A stretch of 64,000 nucleotides of DNA from Pararhizobium sp. IMCC21322 (GCF_030758295.1 NZ_CP132335.1:434001-498000); one strand, 5' to 3'; positions 26,251-36,530 are shown, counted from the first letter of the stretch. Notes: generated by a model from the sequence alone, not told the origin. Made by a program: numbers and translations.

Positions 26251-27312
26251 TCAATCATCCAGCCAGCGCTCCAGATGCGCGGCGACAAATGCATCATCAG
26301 TCAGATGCGGATAGTCTTCGGTAACGCGGGTCAATTCATCGGCCTGTCCGGGAGAGAGCGTTTCGTTTGGATCAAGACACCAGATGCCGGCGAGCAGACC
26401 CTGCCGGCGTAAAATTTCATGACAGCCGGCGATCACGCCCGCAAAATCATGGGCCACATCAAAGACAGCCGCGTTGATATCGGTCATTTGCGAATCCAGC
26501 GCCAACAATTCGGCAGGCAGGTCAGCCTCTGCCTGAACGGCTGCACGGCAGCTTGTATGTAAATCAACAGCCGCTTTGGTCCAGACCGACCATTGGCCAA
26601 GCAGACCGCCAACAATGCGCAAAGTCACGTCTTCACCCCTGCGCCGATGGGTAAAGGGCAGCAACAGATCAGCAACAATATGATCATCATTGCCAGTATA
26701 CAGCGCCACCCGGTCCTCGGCATTGGCCGCAATCACACCGCGCACCACATCAATGGTCCGGTGCCGATGAAATGGTGCAATCTTGATGGCGATGACATTG
26801 TCGAGTGACGCAAATCTTTGCCAGAAATCCACTGACAACACGCGACCACCAACCGCTGGCTGCAGATAGAAGCCGATAATCGGCATGATGTCCGCAACTG
26901 CGCTGCAATGTGCGATCAACTCATCTTCACTGGCATCGCGAAAGGGAGCCGGACTGACTAGTGCAGCATGATAGCCAAGCGCCAACGCGGTCTTGGCTTC
27001 CGCCACCGCCTGGGCCGTTTTGCCAGCCACACCGGCAATCATGGCCAGCGGGCGTTCCGTCCAGTCAGAGGCGGTTTGCGCGGCCAGTTCCAGCACCGGT
27101 GCATAGAGCCCGGCCTCCCGGATTTCAAATTGTGTGGTGTGCACACCAACAGCCAGACCACCGCTGCCCGCGTCGATATAGTACCGCGACAGCGCCCGTT
27201 GGCGTCGACGGTCCAGCACCCGCTCGGCATCAAGCGCCAGCGGATGGGCCGGGATAGCCGTGCCCTCTGCAATCAATTGGCGGATGTCGGTTGGAAGATC
27301 AGCGATTTTCAT
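26251..27312 (-). CDS. DHDPS/N-acetylneuraminate lyase-family aldolase or dehydratase
   Basis: The 353-residue protein is a class I aldolase-type barrel. The Schiff-base Lys is visible at residue 177 (AIKIAPF), and Y149 in GFYLQP is the paired Tyr of the family. The usual GTTGE motif is replaced by GVHTTQFEIRE at residues 56-66, so the substrate differs from DapA. It is about 50 residues longer than DapA, with a C-terminal helical extension. In this setting a 2-keto-3-deoxy sugar-acid aldolase or dehydratase is likely. The start at 27312 is 16 bp after the epimerase stop. Confidence 0.82.
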   Translation of the reverse strand: MKIADLPTDIRQLIAEGTAIPAHPLALDAERVLDRRRQRALSRYYIDAGSGGLAVGVHTTQFEIREAGLYAPVLELAAQTASDWTERPLAMIAGVAGKTAQAVAEAKTALALGYHAALVSPAPFRDASEDELIAHCSAVADIMPIIGFYLQPAVGGRVLSVDFWQRFASLDNVIAIKIAPFHRHRTIDVVRGVIAANAEDRVALYTGNDDHIVADLLLPFTHRRRGEDVTLRIVGGLLGQWSVWTKAAVDLHTSCRAAVQAEADLPAELLALDSQMTDINAAVFDVAHDFAGVIAGCHEILRRQGLLAGIWCLDPNETLSPGQADELTRVTEDYPHLTDDAFVAAHLERWLDD

Positions 27313-27328
27313 AAAATGAGTCCCGGCC

Positions 27329-28372
27329 CTAATACTTCCCGTCACGCGCTTCAAAATGGGTGGGCTTGTCCAGACTTCTGCCACCGCGGATCAGCCAGTC
27401 CGCCTGCCAGTCAATCATATCTTCCAGCGAGATCGCTAAAGGACCAAAGGCTTTCATGGAGGCGCTGGCATCATTCAGCCATGCAGTTGGCGCTTCCGTA
27501 CCGACAATATTTGCCGGCTTATCAAATCGTTTTGCAAAGGCCTCGGCAATGTCCCGCACGGCAATGACATGCTCGCCAGTGACGTTGATCGGGCTGGTTG
27601 GCGTGGTGGTCTGTGCCAGGCTGCGCAGGGCGCGGGCATTGGCCTCTCCCTGCCAGATCAGGGTCACATGGCCCATCGACACATCGATAGGTTCTCCCGC
27701 CAGCACCTTTTGCGCCAGATCGTGCAGCACGCCATAACGCACATCAATGGCGTAGTTCAGCCGGAACAGCCGCCCCGGCGTGTTGTGAACCACACTCATA
27801 TGCTCAAACATGCGCTCGCGGGCAACGCAGGACCAGGCATAATCGCCGGGCGGCGGATTGGGAGCCACGTCTTCCGTTGGCCCGGATAGGGCATCAACAG
27901 GCCAGAACGGATAAACACACCCGGTCGAAAAGGCGATGATGCGGGAACTGGCATAACGTTCTGCAACCAGCGCCGGGCAAAGAGCATTCATGGCCCAGGT
28001 CAGGTGTTCCGCGCCGGAAGAGCCGAATTTGCGGCCTGCCATGAACATCACATTTTCCGCATCCGGCAAGGCCGCAACCGCATCACGATCAAGCAGGTCA
28101 GCGGCAATGGTTTCAATGCCATCGCGCTCCAGAGTGTCGCGCAGTCCGCTTTCGGAAAAGCGTGCAACAGCAATGACTTTCCGATCCTCTGCCATGGCAT
28201 TGCGGGCAAGCCGCGCAAGGCTGGGACCCATTTTACCACCGGCACCAAGAACAATCAGATCGCCAGAGGTCTTTGCCAAATCAGCGCGCAGTGCAGCGTC
28301 CGGCGCGGCAAGGGCGGCTTCAAGGGCGGCTTCATCCATGAAAGGTCCGCGCGCCGCATTATCCTGGGTCAT
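27329..28372 (-). CDS. NAD-dependent epimerase/dehydratase-like (extended SDR) protein
   Basis: The 347-residue protein has a Rossmann glycine motif LGAGGKMGPSLARL at about residues 43-56 after an N-terminal helical tail, then FSTGCVYPF and DYAWSCVARERMFEH. The catalytic Tyr is present, but the usual Lys four residues later is replaced (YAWSC), so the mechanism may differ or the Lys may come from elsewhere. I chose the ATG at 28372, with GGGAGGACCTG directly upstream. It leads a two-gene operon with the DHDPS-family gene, behind a TetR-type operator. Confidence 0.78.
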   Translation of the reverse strand: MTQDNAARGPFMDEAALEAALAAPDAALRADLAKTSGDLIVLGAGGKMGPSLARLARNAMAEDRKVIAVARFSESGLRDTLERDGIETIAADLLDRDAVAALPDAENVMFMAGRKFGSSGAEHLTWAMNALCPALVAERYASSRIIAFSTGCVYPFWPVDALSGPTEDVAPNPPPGDYAWSCVARERMFEHMSVVHNTPGRLFRLNYAIDVRYGVLHDLAQKVLAGEPIDVSMGHVTLIWQGEANARALRSLAQTTTPTSPINVTGEHVIAVRDIAEAFAKRFDKPANIVGTEAPTAWLNDASASMKAFGPLAISLEDMIDWQADWLIRGGRSLDKPTHFEARDGKY

Positions 28373-28401
28373 CAGGTCCTCCCAAAGGGCCAATTTCATA
28401 A

Positions 28402-28417
28402 GTAACCAAATGGTTAC
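28402..28417. promoter_or_regulatory. Likely TetR operator upstream of the epimerase/aldolase operon
   Basis: GTAACCA-AA-TGGTTAC is a perfect dyad with 7-bp arms and a 2-bp spacer, 30 bp upstream of the epimerase start and between that operon and the TetR gene. Its partner is at 26159-26174. Confidence 0.75.
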
Positions 28418-28468
28418 AATAGAGATGTCAAAACCTGTGTGTCAAGCCGTGAACCCGTTTTGGTGAAG

Positions 28469-29131
28469 TCAGGCGCGCAGAAAACATGTGATGACAGCCA
28501 CCACATGTTCACGCCGCCGATCGAGCGCATCCGGTGATGCCAGTTCCTGATTGAAAATAACCGACAATGTGTGCCGGTTCGACATGTGAAAGAAGCAGAG
28601 CGACGCGATCGTAATATACAATTCAACCGGATCGACATCGGCGCGCAACACACCATCAACCTGCCCGCGTTTCAGCACATCCTGAATCTGTGCCACCAGA
28701 GGTGAGTGCATCTGCTGAATCTTGGCAGACTTTTTCAAATGCCGCGCCTGATACATGTTCTCGATATTGAGAAGGGTCAGAAAATCCGGGTGTTCAAAAA
28801 AATGATCATAACTGAACCGGACCAGCCGCTCGATGGCCTGCATCGGCTGCAGATGATCCAGCTCAAGCGTGCGTTCGCCGGTCCGGATCTGCGCGTAGGT
28901 GGATTCCAGAACCGCCAGAAACAGCTCTTCCTTATTGCCGAAGTAATGGTAGAGCATGCGCTTATTGATGGCAGCCCGCGCCGCAATTTCATTGACGCTT
29001 GCGCCGGAAAACCCGTGCGCCACAAACTCATCCGTCGCCGCTTTCAAAATAGATCTGCGACTGCGCTCCGGATCGCGGGTCGCGGTCTGTTGTTTGCCAG
29101 GCCGTTTGCTGACCTGAGAAGGCGTCTGCAT
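28469..29131 (-). CDS. TetR-family transcriptional regulator
   Basis: The 220-residue protein has a basic N-terminal tail and a TetR DNA-binding domain at about residues 23-70 (SILKAATDEFVAHGFSGASV, then NEIAARAAINKRMLYHYFGN). The C-terminal ligand domain is helical and unassigned. It is transcribed in the same direction as the epimerase operon, 96 bp upstream of it, and is the obvious candidate for binding the two GTAACCA dyads. The inducer is probably an intermediate of the sugar-acid pathway. Confidence 0.9.
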   Translation of the reverse strand: MQTPSQVSKRPGKQQTATRDPERSRRSILKAATDEFVAHGFSGASVNEIAARAAINKRMLYHYFGNKEELFLAVLESTYAQIRTGERTLELDHLQPMQAIERLVRFSYDHFFEHPDFLTLLNIENMYQARHLKKSAKIQQMHSPLVAQIQDVLKRGQVDGVLRADVDPVELYITIASLCFFHMSNRHTLSVIFNQELASPDALDRRREHVVAVITCFLRA

Positions 29132-29230
29132 GTCTGATCTACCCTTACCGGTCTGCGCGGAACAGATGGTCAGGTCTATAGCCGACAGCGCCGGGAAATC
29201 AAAATGCCGGTATCCGCTAAAGTAGAAAAA

Positions 29231-29554
29231 TCAGTTAAACTGCTTGAAAAAAGGCCTGCGCGGTTCCCGGCAAATGAAAAGCGCACACATGCCACTTTTG
29301 GTCGGCACGCTGTGGCGCGTATGCACATTGGAAATCGGGCATTGATAATTGGGCGCGTAGAATTTGCGATAGACGTGACGGTTCTTGGTGTTCATCACCA
29401 CCGTACCTTGTTGATCGACAAAGGCACGCACGCCTGCACAGGTATAATTCTGCGTATTGGGACGCGCTTCAGCGGCACCACCGGACAAGGCCATAATGGT
29501 GAAAAATGCACCCAGAAAGGTGAGGAAAGGTGTGATGGATCGGGTCAAATTCAT
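29231..29554 (-). CDS. Small secreted protein of unknown function
   Basis: The 107-residue product starts with a signal peptide (residues 1-30, ending GGAAEA) and continues with a short basic domain containing four Cys (YTCAG, YQCPI, GMCAL, FICRE), suitable for two disulfides in the periplasm. A VFVDQQGTVVMNTK-like strand pattern (AFVDQQGTVVMNTK) is visible. I do not recognise the family. It stands alone between the TetR gene and the stem-loop islet. Confidence 0.55.
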   Translation of the reverse strand: MNLTRSITPFLTFLGAFFTIMALSGGAAEARPNTQNYTCAGVRAFVDQQGTVVMNTKNRHVYRKFYAPNYQCPISNVHTRHSVPTKSGMCALFICREPRRPFFKQFN

Positions 29555-29581
29555 ATGCGGATCTCTGATATGCTAATTTTA

Positions 29582-29638
29582 AAAACGCCCATATCATAAT
29601 GTAAACAGGAAATTTTGTCAGAAATACGCGGGCGTTTT
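29582..29638. repeat. 9-bp inverted repeat upstream of the small secreted gene
   Basis: AAAACGCCC at 29582-29590 and GGGCGTTTT at 29630-29638 are perfect complements separated by 39 bp. The pair lies 28-84 bp upstream of the secreted-protein start and could be a looped regulatory element. Confidence 0.5.
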
Positions 29639-29723
29639 GAGTGCCCCTAATCGGATAAGTGATAGGAAATCGCAGAATTTGTGAAAAACCTTTGCGTGAG
29701 GCACTAGCAGGATCTATGATTCA

Positions 29724-30044
29724 CAACACGTCGGGTGTTGGAATCCCGACGTGTTGCTCTAAGTTTCCTTTTGGAAGGGAATCCCAATATGTGTGTGGCA
29801 AATCAGGCGTCCCTGAACTGCCTTATCCCCTACGGGACTGCCGGATGTTGGCCTAGGCCTAGGCCAACATCCGCGATGGTGGTTATATAGGCACGGTGTG
29901 CTCCACAACTGGCGGAAACACTCTTTCCGCCCTTTAGTCCGCTTGCACGGATTACACGAAATAGACCGTCTATTTCGTGATCAACCGACAAAGCCAATTT
30001 GTCGGAGATTTAGAGACGTAGGCGTATTTTCGCCTACGTCTTTA
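29724..30044. other. Array of unrelated stem-loops
   Basis: No gene is seen here; instead the DNA is packed with perfect or near-perfect inverted repeats of different sequence. They are: 29724-29756 (12-bp arms, 9-nt loop); 29842-29873 (32-bp palindrome, no loop); 29911-29931 (8-bp arms); 29935-29954 (7 bp with one G-T); 29955-29979 (12-bp arms, 1-nt centre); 29985-30005 (8-bp arms); 30011-30044 (11-bp arms plus 3 weaker pairs, then a T-rich tail). The last five follow one another with gaps of 0-5 nt. This suggests a structured RNA, with the final hairpin as its terminator, or a protein-recognised DNA array. Confidence 0.7.
29842..29873. repeat. Perfect 32-bp palindrome
   Basis: The arms run outward from a central AGGCCT: the left half is CGGATGTTGGCCTAGG and the right half is its exact reverse complement, with no spacer. 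Long perfect palindromes are unstable in replication, so persistence suggests recent origin or selection. Confidence 0.9.
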
Positions 30045-30086
30045 TTACTTTCGGCGTTTCTAACTGCATCGACGCTTTCTAAGCCG

Positions 30087-30428
30087 CTAGGTAAGAGTCC
30101 ATTTAGTCCTTCCCGCAGCATCTGAAACAGTCTTCAGCGAACCTCTATCTTTGCAACGAGATAGGAAGGTTCGAAACGCCCCATTGCTCATTTTTTCATC
30201 CGAAGACATCAGTTCCCTATACATCCGCGAACTACTCATACCTCTATTCCCAGCAGTGCTTAGCATTGGGACAATTTTGTCATCGAAAAAAGCTCGATCA
30301 AGTCTTGTGTGCCGGAGGGGATCAGCTTTCTGAATTTCTGATTCAACCAACCGGATTTCGAGTTCCAATAGCTTTTGCATTTCCAAAAGGCGCATTTTCC
30401 GATCTTTGAGTTCGTTCAGTTTTAGCAT
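30087..30428 (-). CDS. Coiled-coil plus winged-helix-like protein of unknown function
   Basis: The 113-residue product has an N-terminal amphipathic helix rich in Leu, Glu and Lys (residues 1-35, LKDRKMRLLEMQKLLELEIR) that probably forms a coiled coil. Residues about 45-113 have the helix-helix-helix-hairpin pattern of a winged helix (FDDKIVPMLSTAG, SSRMYREL, NGAFRTFLSRCKDRG, LKTVSD..GRTKWTLT). A small dimeric DNA- or RNA-binding protein is the best guess. It lies between the stem-loop array and the long hairpin, so those may be its targets. The region looks more AT-rich than its neighbours, which suggests transfer. Confidence 0.5.
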   Translation of the reverse strand: MLKLNELKDRKMRLLEMQKLLELEIRLVESEIQKADPLRHTRLDRAFFDDKIVPMLSTAGNRGMSSSRMYRELMSSDEKMSNGAFRTFLSRCKDRGSLKTVSDAAGRTKWTLT

Positions 30429-30771
30429 CGATTCTCAACTAGTGCTTCACAATTGGACTAAACGTAACAGAGATGCCATAAAAAAAATAGGAAATCTGCA
30501 GAAAATAAAGGCCCGGCAGATTGCGTTTGTATTTTATATGTGATAGATGCTTCTTTCTTCAGCATCTATCACATATAAGTATTATTTAAATCTTGCTGAT
30601 TTTCTCATTTTCCTTTGTCGATGCAGCTATGCCCCTAGCCGCTAAGTTGATTCGCGCACACCGGAAGCCTAAAACAGTTACATTCTTCTCTCAATTGTGG
30701 CTATTGCGAGTTGAATGTTTAATGCGATATAGGCACGGTATTCGCGACCAGATTTGAGATGAAGGTGTTTA
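30429..30771. other. Intergenic region containing a long hairpin
   Basis: No gene is seen in these 343 bp. They contain a weak inverted pair AATCTGC/GCAGATT near 30493-30522, the 18-bp hairpin at 30534-30578, and the second copy of the 13-bp direct repeat at 30727. AAGG at 30762 is the likely ribosome binding site of the GT2 gene. Confidence 0.6.
30534..30578. repeat. Perfect 18-bp-arm hairpin
   Basis: TTATATGTGATAGATGCT and its exact reverse complement are separated by a 9-nt pyrimidine loop (TCTTTCTTC). No poly-T tail follows on either strand, so it is not an ordinary terminator. Confidence 0.9.
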
Positions 30772-31557
30772 TTGGTGCTTGTTTCACACCCTCTATCAAT
30801 ATTCATAATCACGCTCAATGAAGCGGACCGGTTGGGCGCAACGTTGGAAGCCGCCCGGCAATTATCTGATGATATTGTGGTGGTGGATAGCGGGTCGACA
30901 GACAACACGGTTCAGGTTGCAAAAGATCTTGGTGGGCGGGTCATTCACAATGACTGGCAGGGCTTTGGCCCGCAAAAACGCTTTGCCGAAGAGCAATGCC
31001 GCCATGACTGGCTGCTTAATCTGGATGCGGATGAAGTTTTGAGCGATCAGGCAATAGCGGAGATCAAAGCGCTGTTCGCCAACGGCGCGCCACCAAAGCC
31101 GGGCTATTATCTGAATGTGGTTACAATCTATCCCGGCAAGACAAAGCCAAGACCCATTGCGGATTTTTACCGCATCAACCGGCTCTATGACCGACGTGAA
31201 ATGCGCTACTCAGACAGCCGCACCGATGACCGGGTGATCGATGACGGGCAGACACTGGGTCAGATCGACGGCCCGGTCTGGCATTACAGTTTCAGAGATA
31301 TTTCCGACATTGCTCCAAAAATGGAAACCTATGCCCGGCAACAAATTCATGAAAAGGCGCATAAACGCACCGTAGCAGGTCTGAGGGCACGGATGCTGAT
31401 TGAATATCCGGTCAATCTCATGCGCTATCTGTTTGGACGCAGACACATTACCGGCGGTGTTCAGGGCGTTCGCTATGCTCATGAAATTGCCAAATCCAAA
31501 AGAAAGCGCCTAAAAATTTTTCTCCAGGCGCTTCAGAGTGGAAAAGACCATGAATGA
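30772..31557 (+). CDS. Glycosyltransferase family 2 (LPS core type)
   Basis: The 261-residue protein has the GT-A fold signatures of the WaaE/KdtX-like group: SIFIITLNEADRLGATLEA, DDIVVVDSGSTDNTVQVA, GFGPQKRFAEEQC and the DxD-like WLLNLDADEVLS. It transfers a sugar from a nucleotide donor, probably to lipopolysaccharide core on the inner face of the membrane. The start is either TTG 30772 or GTG 30775, both behind AAGG at 30762. It overlaps the alcohol dehydrogenase gene by 8 bp, so the two are co-transcribed. Confidence 0.85.
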   Translation: MVLVSHPLSIFIITLNEADRLGATLEAARQLSDDIVVVDSGSTDNTVQVAKDLGGRVIHNDWQGFGPQKRFAEEQCRHDWLLNLDADEVLSDQAIAEIKALFANGAPPKPGYYLNVVTIYPGKTKPRPIADFYRINRLYDRREMRYSDSRTDDRVIDDGQTLGQIDGPVWHYSFRDISDIAPKMETYARQQIHEKAHKRTVAGLRARMLIEYPVNLMRYLFGRRHITGGVQGVRYAHEIAKSKRKRLKIFLQALQSGKDHE

Positions 31558-32707
31558 GTTCACTTTCAACACAGCCAAGAGCATCAGATTTGGGTCCGGC
31601 CAGCTGGACTTGTTGGGGGACATCACCAAAACACTGACGGATGACAAGCTACTGTTGATTACCGACCCCGGTATGATGGCCACCGGCATCGTGGACCGCG
31701 CCATAAATATCCTCGGGCAAAGTGGGTTCGAAATTGTTCTGTTCAATGAAGTCGAGGCTGACCCGCCGGAAGTTAAAATCCTGCAGGCCGTGGAGCTTGC
31801 AACAAGTCAGAAAATTGGATGTGTTATCGGCCTTGGGGGCGGATCGTCACTGGATGTTGCAAAGCTCGTTGCCCTGCTGGCCGTTGGTAAGGAAAAGCTC
31901 AGCGATATCTACGGGGTGGGCAATGTCAAAGGCCCGCGATTGCCTCTTATTCTTGTACCCACGACGTCCGGTACAGGGTCTGAAGTCACGCCCATTTCGA
32001 TTGTGACCACTGGAACAAATGAAAAAATGGGTGTTGTTTCGCCCATTATCCTGCCGGATATTGCAGTTCTTGATCCCGTTTTGACAATCGGACTGCCACC
32101 ACACATCACTGCGGCGACCGGGATTGATGCAATGGTTCACGCAATTGAGGCATACGCATCGGCCAATCCCAACAACAATCCTATGTCGCGCATGTTGGCC
32201 GAGAAGGCTTTGACGTTGACGGGCGGCTCTCTTCTCACCGCCGTGCAGGATGGGCAGAACCTGACAGCAAGATCTGACATGTTGCTGGGCTCATTGCTGG
32301 CGGGGCAGGCCTTTGCGAATTCTCCCGTTGCAGCGGTGCATGCGCTGGCCTATCCGCTTGGTGGGCGTTTCCACATACCACATGGATTGTCGAATGCGCT
32401 GGTTTTGCCGCACGTGTTGCGCTTCAACGCCGAATTGAAGCCTGAGCCTTATGCGGAACTTGCCCCATTTGCATTTGCTGAATTGGCACAAATTGACCCG
32501 CAGAAACGCGCCAATGCCTTCATCGAAAAATTGGTTGAATTGTCATGTGATTGTGGACTTCAACAAAACCTGCGGCAGATGGGAATAGCGCAGGAGGTCT
32601 TGCCGGACCTTGCAGATGACGCCATGAACCAGTCACGTCTGCTGGTCAACAATCCGCGCGCTTTAACGCGCGAGGATGCATTGGCGATTTATAGCAGTGC
32701 GTTTTAG
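31550..32707 (+). CDS. Iron-type (group III) alcohol dehydrogenase
   Basis: The 385-residue cytosolic oxidoreductase has the NAD-binding block GCVIGLGGGSSLDVAKLVA, the PTTSGTGSEVTPIS motif and metal-ligand regions TGIDAMVHAIEAY and HALAYPLGGRFHIPHGLSNAL. These give the Asp/His/His/His divalent metal site. It oxidises or reduces a short alcohol or aldehyde; the substrate is not predictable. The ATG at 31550 lies within the end of the glycosyltransferase gene. Confidence 0.9.
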   Translation: MNEFTFNTAKSIRFGSGQLDLLGDITKTLTDDKLLLITDPGMMATGIVDRAINILGQSGFEIVLFNEVEADPPEVKILQAVELATSQKIGCVIGLGGGSSLDVAKLVALLAVGKEKLSDIYGVGNVKGPRLPLILVPTTSGTGSEVTPISIVTTGTNEKMGVVSPIILPDIAVLDPVLTIGLPPHITAATGIDAMVHAIEAYASANPNNNPMSRMLAEKALTLTGGSLLTAVQDGQNLTARSDMLLGSLLAGQAFANSPVAAVHALAYPLGGRFHIPHGLSNALVLPHVLRFNAELKPEPYAELAPFAFAELAQIDPQKRANAFIEKLVELSCDCGLQQNLRQMGIAQEVLPDLADDAMNQSRLLVNNPRALTREDALAIYSSAF

Positions 32708-32737
32708 CTTGAAAAAGACAACAGCGAGGAACAGACC

Positions 32738-33142
32738 CTAGCTGTTGACGCAACCACGTGCGCCTTTGATTTTTTTGCCATTCAATGCGGTCACCTTGAC
32801 CGCCGCAACGCCAGCACGCACCAGACCGATTTTTTTGGCAGCGCCTTTTGACACATCTATCACCCGACCTTTGATGAACGGGCCACGATCATTGATCCGC
32901 ACAACAACGGATTTGCCGTTTTTCATGTTGGTTACCTGCACCCGGGTGCCGAATGGCAAGGAGCGGTGCGCGGCTGTCAACAGGTTCGGGTTCATCATTT
33001 CACCACTGGCAGTACGGCTGTACAGCGCATACCAGGAGGCTTTTCCGCACTGCGTCGGAGCAGCTGCCTCAGCCGGGGTGGTGTTGATGCCAAGCAAGGC
33101 CAGCATCATCAGCCCGTAGGCCGCGAAAACGAGTTTAATCAT
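32738..33142 (-). CDS. rlpA: RlpA-like septal ring/lytic transglycosylase-type protein
   Basis: The 134-residue exported protein has a signal peptide (residues 1-27, ending PAEAA) and a double-psi beta-barrel domain with [40 protein letters not shown] split over several strands, then [28 protein letters not shown]. These are RlpA hallmarks, including the catalytic-type Asp in INDRGPF. It is short: there is no SPOR domain, so septal targeting is not obvious. Confidence 0.85.
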   Translation of the reverse strand: MIKLVFAAYGLMMLALLGINTTPAEAAAPTQCGKASWYALYSRTASGEMMNPNLLTAAHRSLPFGTRVQVTNMKNGKSVVVRINDRGPFIKGRVIDVSKGAAKKIGLVRAGVAAVKVTALNGKKIKGARGCVNS

Positions 33143-33216
33143 GAGTCTACTTTACTTCTCTTGGGGGTAAGAGAGTGTCTTATGCTGCGGTGCGGCAAAA
33201 ATATGGCAGAAAGCGC

Positions 33217-35679
<2,463 letters not shown>

Positions 35680-35799
35680 TCACTTTCAGGTCTGTCAAAA
35701 AGGCTTGAACCCTTATATGGGGTTTCTGCCCACTTTCAACCACCCAAACAAGGCGCTGTAGGGGCGAAAACCGCAGAAATCCGCCAAAGCGCGGCGAAA

Positions 35800-36417
35800 T
35801 CAGGCTTTGGTTGCGATGCCCACGGCAGCCCCGGCCAGAAATGTCGCCGCAACCCGGTTCATCCGCTTCAGCGTTGAGGGTTTGCTAAACAGGGACCGGG
35901 CCTTGGCCGCCAGCGCCACGTAACAGGTTATAACGCCGCTCACCACAACAAACACAACCAGCGCCAACTGGCCGTAACTGACCAGGGTGATTTTGGTGAT
36001 GTCCAGCAATGTGGGCACCAGCGCCAGATAGAATGTGATGGTTTTCGGATTGCTCACTGTGACTGCCAGCCCGGCCAGAAAACTGGACACCACAGAGTTG
36101 GATTTAGCCTCTGTCACCTGCGACAGCGCGCGTGGCTCAGCATGCCAGAACTTCCAGGCGAGATAGGCCAGATAGGCAATGCCTGCCCATTTGACGATGA
36201 TGAAGAAAGTGCCCAGCCCCTGTGCAATGAATGCCAGGCCAAACACGGCCAGCGTGAGATAACTCAAATCTCCGGCAACCAGACCGAGCACCATCGGCAA
36301 TGTCGGCCAGAAACCGGTTGCCAGCGACCGCCCCACCAATGCGGCAATGCCGGGCCCCGGAATGGCAGCGGCAATCGCCAGCGGAATTGCAAAAGTTGAA
36401 AGGGTGACAATATCCAT
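35800..36417 (-). CDS. LysE-family amino-acid/metabolite exporter
   Basis: The 205-residue inner-membrane protein has about six hydrophobic helices and the family's N-terminal pattern AIPGPGIAALVGRSLATGFW, followed by GIAYLAYLAWKFW and VTVSNPKTITFYLALVP. LysE/RhtB proteins export amino acids such as lysine, homoserine or threonine. The gene sits between recF and gyrB, which are often adjacent, so it looks like an insertion into the replication block. Confidence 0.88.
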   Translation of the reverse strand: MDIVTLSTFAIPLAIAAAIPGPGIAALVGRSLATGFWPTLPMVLGLVAGDLSYLTLAVFGLAFIAQGLGTFFIIVKWAGIAYLAYLAWKFWHAEPRALSQVTEAKSNSVVSSFLAGLAVTVSNPKTITFYLALVPTLLDITKITLVSYGQLALVVFVVVSGVITCYVALAAKARSLFSKPSTLKRMNRVAATFLAGAAVGIATKA

Positions 36418-36429
36418 CGGGTTTCCAGT

Positions 36430-36461
36430 CTATCTGCATGTCCAACTATCTGCATGTCCAA
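36430..36461. repeat. 16-bp tandem duplication (x2)
   Basis: CTATCTGCATGTCCAA is present at 36430-36445 and immediately again at 36446-36461, just upstream of the LysE start. Confidence 0.9.
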
Positions 36462-36530
36462 ATTTCGCCATGCGCACCCATCCATGTCAGATCGACCGAA
36501 ACCTATCAACACCACTTTGTGTCAAGATGC

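Larger units (their letters stand above)
29885..30739. repeat. 13-bp direct repeats bracketing the islet
   Basis: ATATAGGCACGGT occurs exactly at 29885-29897 and at 30727-30739. The pair brackets most of the stem-loop array, the winged-helix-like ORF and the 18-bp hairpin. It could be a target-site duplication or an attachment-site pair of a small mobile element, but chance is not excluded, and one stem-loop pair lies outside it. Confidence 0.4.

Noticed and set aside
29724-30044. Integron attC array
   Set aside because: There is no integrase, no cassette ORFs between the stems and no conserved core sites; the stems lack shared sequence.
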